The notes beneath the pieces are model-generated. The model ran no database searches and was not told the DNA's origin. It was given only the letters and a program-made list of their open reading frames with translations. DNA of 64,000 nucleotides, taken from NCBI RefSeq assembly GCF_003182275.1, contig NZ_QGTR01000006.1, positions 286,854 through 350,853 of the forward strand, written 5' to 3'. The stretch's first letter is position 1. The number at the start of each line of letters is the position of its first letter. Made by a program: the position numbers and the translations under genes. Origin of the DNA: Hoeflea marina (GTDB lineage Bacteria; Pseudomonadota; Alphaproteobacteria; Rhizobiales; Rhizobiaceae). Of the stretch, positions 61,342 to 64,000 are shown in pieces.

Positions 61342-62235
61342 ATGGCCAATCTTGACGAGGTAACAATGATCTCCACCGCGCCGATGGACCAAGAATATCA
61401 CGGCTCCTATGTCGATTGGCCCGCCATTATCGGCGGTATCGTGCTGGCATCCGGCGTCTCCGTCGTCCTGTTGTCGTTCGGCGCGGCGCTGGGGCTCAGC
61501 TTCACCGCAGTGGCCGATCGGCCAAGCTCGCATCTTGTCGGCATGGGCATCGGTGTCGGGCTGTGGTTCATCTGGGTTCAGGTTTCCAGCTTCATGGCCG
61601 GTGCCTATCTGACCGGACGCCTGCGCCGACGCTTCCACGATTCCACCGAGCATGAGTCCGACGTCCGCGACGGTGCCCACGGCCTTCTGGTCTGGGCAGG
61701 CGCCATCGTGGTCGGTGCGCTGATTGCCACGACGGGTGTCGGCGCCGTCACCGGTGCGGTCACCTCGGCCGCTGGCACTGCGGTCACGGCGGCTTCCCAG
61801 GCGGCGGATCCGAACGGCTATTTCGCCGACACGCTGCTGCGTCCGGCGCCCGGCGCCACGACGACGGCACCCGGCGCCACGGCTCCGGGCGGCGACGTCA
61901 ACGCCGAAGTGCTGCGCATTCTCGGCAATGCAGGGGCAGACGACGTATCGGCCGATGACAAGGCCTATCTCGGCCAGGTTGTCGCTGCCCGCACCGGTCT
62001 GAGCGAGGCTGATGCCAACGCCCGGGTCGATACGGTCCTCAACAGCTACTACGAGGCCCGTACTGCTGCTGCCGAAGCTGCAGAAACAGCCCGCCGCGTG
62101 GGCATCATCTCGGCCTTCCTGATCGCCGCCTCGCTGCTGGTCAGCGGCGCCGGTGCCTACTGGGCCGCCACCGCCGGCGGCAATCACCGTGACGAGGAAG
62201 TCGAGTTCGACCACTTCTTCCGCCGCATCGGCTGA
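61342..62235 (+). CDS. PhnA-like membrane protein of unknown function
   Basis: The 297-residue protein has several hydrophobic segments: DWPAIIGGIVLASGVSVVLL near 25, WFIWVQVSSFMAGAYLTGRL near 75, and one near the C terminus. Between them lies an Ala/Thr/Gly-rich periplasm-type stretch. This resembles proteins annotated PhnA-like in Rhizobiales; they are not phosphonate enzymes. AAGGAG is seven bases upstream of the ATG at 61342. The cluster may respond to envelope stress. Confidence 0.75.
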   Translation: MANLDEVTMISTAPMDQEYHGSYVDWPAIIGGIVLASGVSVVLLSFGAALGLSFTAVADRPSSHLVGMGIGVGLWFIWVQVSSFMAGAYLTGRLRRRFHDSTEHESDVRDGAHGLLVWAGAIVVGALIATTGVGAVTGAVTSAAGTAVTAASQAADPNGYFADTLLRPAPGATTTAPGATAPGGDVNAEVLRILGNAGADDVSADDKAYLGQVVAARTGLSEADANARVDTVLNSYYEARTAAAEAAETARRVGIISAFLIAASLLVSGAGAYWAATAGGNHRDEEVEFDHFFRRIG

Positions 62236-62254
62236 GACTGAGACTGAGACGTTG

Positions 62255-62287
62255 AACGGGGCGCGGGAGAGATCCCGCGCCCCGTTT
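62255..62287 (+). terminator. Strong hairpin terminator, first of a tandem pair
   Basis: A perfect 14-base stem (62255-62268 with 62273-62286) closes GAGA and is followed by T. It lies 20 bases after the PhnA-like stop and faces the convergent glutathione transferase gene. Confidence 0.75.
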
Positions 62288-62316
62288 CGCGTTGCGGCGG
62301 CGCAGAGTTGACCGCA

Positions 62317-62355
62317 TGAAATGGGGCGCGACCCACCGGATCGCGCCCCATTTCA
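62317..62355. terminator. Strong hairpin, second of a tandem pair
   Basis: A perfect 15-base stem (62317-62331 with 62341-62355) closes a 9-base loop. With the hairpin at 62255-62287 it separates two convergent genes. A third, weaker stem (62362-62366 with 62374-62378) is followed by five T bases. Confidence 0.7.
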
Positions 62356-62405
62356 CTTGACCTCGGAGGGGATCCGAGTTTTTGATCACTTCGTCTGGAA
62401 ATGCT

Positions 62406-63284
62406 CTAGCCGGCGGCGTCCAGCTTGTCCTGGGTTCTTGTGTCGAAATCGGCGGCGTCGTGGCGTTCGCGCAACTGCATTGCCGGATCACCGGAAGTGC
62501 GGTTGACCATGCGGCCGCGCCTGACGCCGGGACGCGAAGCCACCTGCTTCTGCCAGCGCACCACGTTCTTGTAGGTCTCGACCTCGAGGAAGGGACCTGA
62601 ATCGGCGTAGCTGTCGCCGGTGACAAGATTGCCGTACCAGGGCCAGATCGCCATGTCGGCGATCGAGTATTCGTCGCCTGCCATGAAGGTGTTGTCGGCG
62701 AGATGCCGGTCCAGCACGTCGAGCTGGCGCTTGACCTCCATGGCGAAGCGGTCGATGGCATACTCGATCTTGGTGGGCGCATAGGCGAAGAAATGGCCGA
62801 AACCCCCGCCGAGATAGGGCGCCGACCCCATCTGCCAGAACAGCCAGTTGAGCGCCTCCGTGCGCTTGGCCGGGTCCTTGGGCAGGAAGGCGCCGAATTT
62901 CTCCGCGAGATACAGCAGGATAGAGCCGGATTCGAACACCCGCGTCGGCGGCGTGGTGGAATGGTCAAGCAGCGCAGGTATCTTCGAATTCGGGTTGATG
63001 TCAACGAAGCCGCTGCCGAACTGGTCGCCCTCGCCGATGTTGATGAGCCAGGCGTCGTATTCGGCGCCGCTGTGGCCTGCCTCGAGCAGTTCCTCGAGCA
63101 TGATGGTGACCTTCTGGCCGTTGGGCGTGCCCAGCGAATAGAGCTGCAGCGGGTGCTTGCCGATTTCGAGCACCTTGTCATGGGTGGAACCGGCGATCGG
63201 CCTGTTGATGCTGGCGAACCGGCCGCCATTTTCCTTGTTCCAGGTCCAGACCTTCGGGGGCGTGTAATCTGTCTGATCGCTCAT
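62406..63284 (-). CDS. yghU: Glutathione S-transferase, YghU/YfcG disulfide-reductase type
   Basis: The 292-residue protein begins with the YghU-type extension (TPPKVWTWNKENGGRFASIN) and then the thioredoxin-like half (LYSLGTPNGQKVTIMLEEL), FGSGFVDINPNSKIPALLD, and a helical C-terminal half with SIADMAIWPWYG. YghU acts as a glutathione-dependent disulfide reductase and organic peroxide reductase. The ATG at 63284 has GGGAA upstream; a longer frame begins at 63338 but without a site. It converges on the small-protein cluster. Confidence 0.9.
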   Translation of the reverse strand: MSDQTDYTPPKVWTWNKENGGRFASINRPIAGSTHDKVLEIGKHPLQLYSLGTPNGQKVTIMLEELLEAGHSGAEYDAWLINIGEGDQFGSGFVDINPNSKIPALLDHSTTPPTRVFESGSILLYLAEKFGAFLPKDPAKRTEALNWLFWQMGSAPYLGGGFGHFFAYAPTKIEYAIDRFAMEVKRQLDVLDRHLADNTFMAGDEYSIADMAIWPWYGNLVTGDSYADSGPFLEVETYKNVVRWQKQVASRPGVRRGRMVNRTSGDPAMQLRERHDAADFDTRTQDKLDAAG

Positions 63285-64000
63285 CTGAGTTTCCCGTCTG
63301 TTGGGCCGGCGGCGATCTCCGGGAGGACCGCGGGCCATGGTCGCGTCATCGGGCTGCCGCCCGGCCGGAATGGCGGCGCGCAGCCCGCATCAAACCGTCG
63401 GACAGTCCGGCTTGTTTGATACTTGTTGAACATAGGCATATCGCACCAGGATTGCGCCCCCGTCCTGCGTTGAATTTTCTTGATCCCGGCAATCTGATCG
63501 CCGGCGGCCGTGCCGGGAGTCGGTTGCCGCCACCAATCACCCCCACCCTCGATCCCTCCGCTCAAGGACTACGCCATTCACACATTTCGGATAGGCCCGG
63601 GGGGCTTGCGGAGCCCACTCTCCCCCCTTGTGTCGGCGCCAGCCGACACAAGGGGTATGTTTCGATTCATTCCAGCTGTTCCGTTTGCTCGGCTGCCTAC
63701 CCCCTCTGTCACCTTCGGTGACGGGGCGAGCCACGGGTCTCGCCCGTCCCGCGGACCCCGCCGCAAGGGGGAGAATGGCATCATGCCCGCGTCCCCTCCA
63801 CCCACGCCGAAACGCCGCGCGTGACATTGTCACCGACGGTTTGGGGCATTCCAGTTCTTCCGCCTGTTTCCAGACGGAATGCGGGGCGCGCGGGACCAGC
63901 CCGCAAATGGTGTAACCGGGGATGGAATTGGCATGGTCGCCCACGCCCCGCCGGTGTCGGACCCGATGCCTTCCGGACACCGGGCACTCCAGATCGACGC
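63285..64000. other. Terminal region without a convincing gene
   Basis: Both strands have open frames, but none has a plausible start site or recognisable domain. The promoter of the glutathione transferase gene must lie near 63300-63400. A palindromic repeat mosaic fills 63616-63776. Further short inverted repeats (CCGGTGTC/GACACCGG at 63951-63983) lie near the right edge and may belong to the leader of a gene beyond the window. Confidence 0.5.
63616..63776. repeat. Mosaic of nested palindromes (Rhizobiales-type intergenic repeat)
   Basis: Outer arms ACTCTCCCC-like (63616-63630) and CAAGGGGGAGAAT (63764-63776) pair. Inside are a perfect 14-base hairpin (63624-63637 with 63642-63655), a GTCACC/GGTGAC stem with a C(TTCG)G loop (63708-63722), and GGGCGAG/CTCGCCC (63724-63745). 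I recognise the ending AAGGGGGAGAATGG from repeats found in many Rhizobiales spacers. Confidence 0.65.

Noticed and set aside
63880..63990. Possible riboswitch leader at the right edge
   Set aside because: Some short segments recall cobalamin riboswitches, but the core boxes and their order could not be found on either strand.
63781..64000. Possible coding region on the minus strand at the right edge
   Set aside because: All three minus frames stay open for a while, but none has consistent coding character, a start with a ribosome-binding site or a known domain, and two run into the repeat mosaic.

Overview
The window looks like a chromosomal accessory-metabolism region of a GC-rich alphaproteobacterium, most likely Hyphomicrobiales (Rhizobiales; Phyllobacteriaceae or Mesorhizobium/Aminobacter-like). 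This rests on the density of solute transporters, a TGA-N9-TCA iron box of the RirA type in front of a ferric-binding protein gene, a candidate sigma-EcfG promoter, tiny membrane proteins of a kind common in Rhizobiales, and an intergenic mosaic of palindromes at the right end. No rRNA, tRNA, CRISPR array, insertion sequence or phage gene was seen. The genus is inference.

Layout. (1) 1-6443, minus strand: a catabolic operon with a PPC/DUF296 protein, a tripartite tricarboxylate transporter (tctC, tctB, tctA), an amidohydrolase-2 lactonase-like enzyme, an enolase-superfamily dehydratase-like protein and a 2-keto-4-pentenoate hydratase cut by the window edge. An iron-type alcohol dehydrogenase is divergent. 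(2) 8061-9763: a divergent LysR/cyclase pair. (3) 9793-18426: an XRE-cupin regulator divergent from a tightly overlapping operon of a DauA-like D-amino-acid dehydrogenase, a TRAP transporter (order M-P-Q), an M81 peptidase (MlrC family), an N-acyl-D-amino-acid deacylase-like amidohydrolase and a G3E/CobW GTPase. I read it as a D-amino-acid or D-peptide scavenging system with its own metallochaperone. (4) 18462-27154: a GntR/UTRA regulator divergent from a Dpp-type ABC importer with a fused permease-ATPase, a hydrolase and a class III CoA-transferase. (5) 27183-37152: a GAF/PucR-type regulator divergent from a BKACE enzyme and a ribose-type ABC importer, one permease of which is fused to a lactonase-like beta-propeller.

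(6) 37255-47405: a beta-oxidation-like module (thiolase, acyl-CoA ligase, TetR regulator, MFE-2-like dehydrogenase) with a complete branched-chain-type ABC importer. Two related palindromes look like the TetR operators. (7) 47467-55778: a second XRE-cupin regulator with an FAD amine oxidase and a RidA deaminase, divergent from a second Dpp importer with a Tat-type binding protein and a double ATPase. (8) 55896-63284: a DUF2189 membrane protein, a ferric-iron importer without its ATPase, a Bfd-like ferredoxin, a TIGR01244 phosphatase-like protein, a probable general-stress cluster of small membrane proteins, and a YghU-type glutathione transferase. (9) 63285-64000: no convincing gene, but a palindromic repeat mosaic.

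The common theme is uptake of organic acids, peptides or D-amino acids, sugar-like compounds and acyl acids. Each transporter sits beside its own regulator and the first enzymes for its substrate. Several binding-protein genes are followed by strong hairpins that probably set transporter stoichiometry. All functional assignments are from reading the sequence and recall of families; no database search was run.
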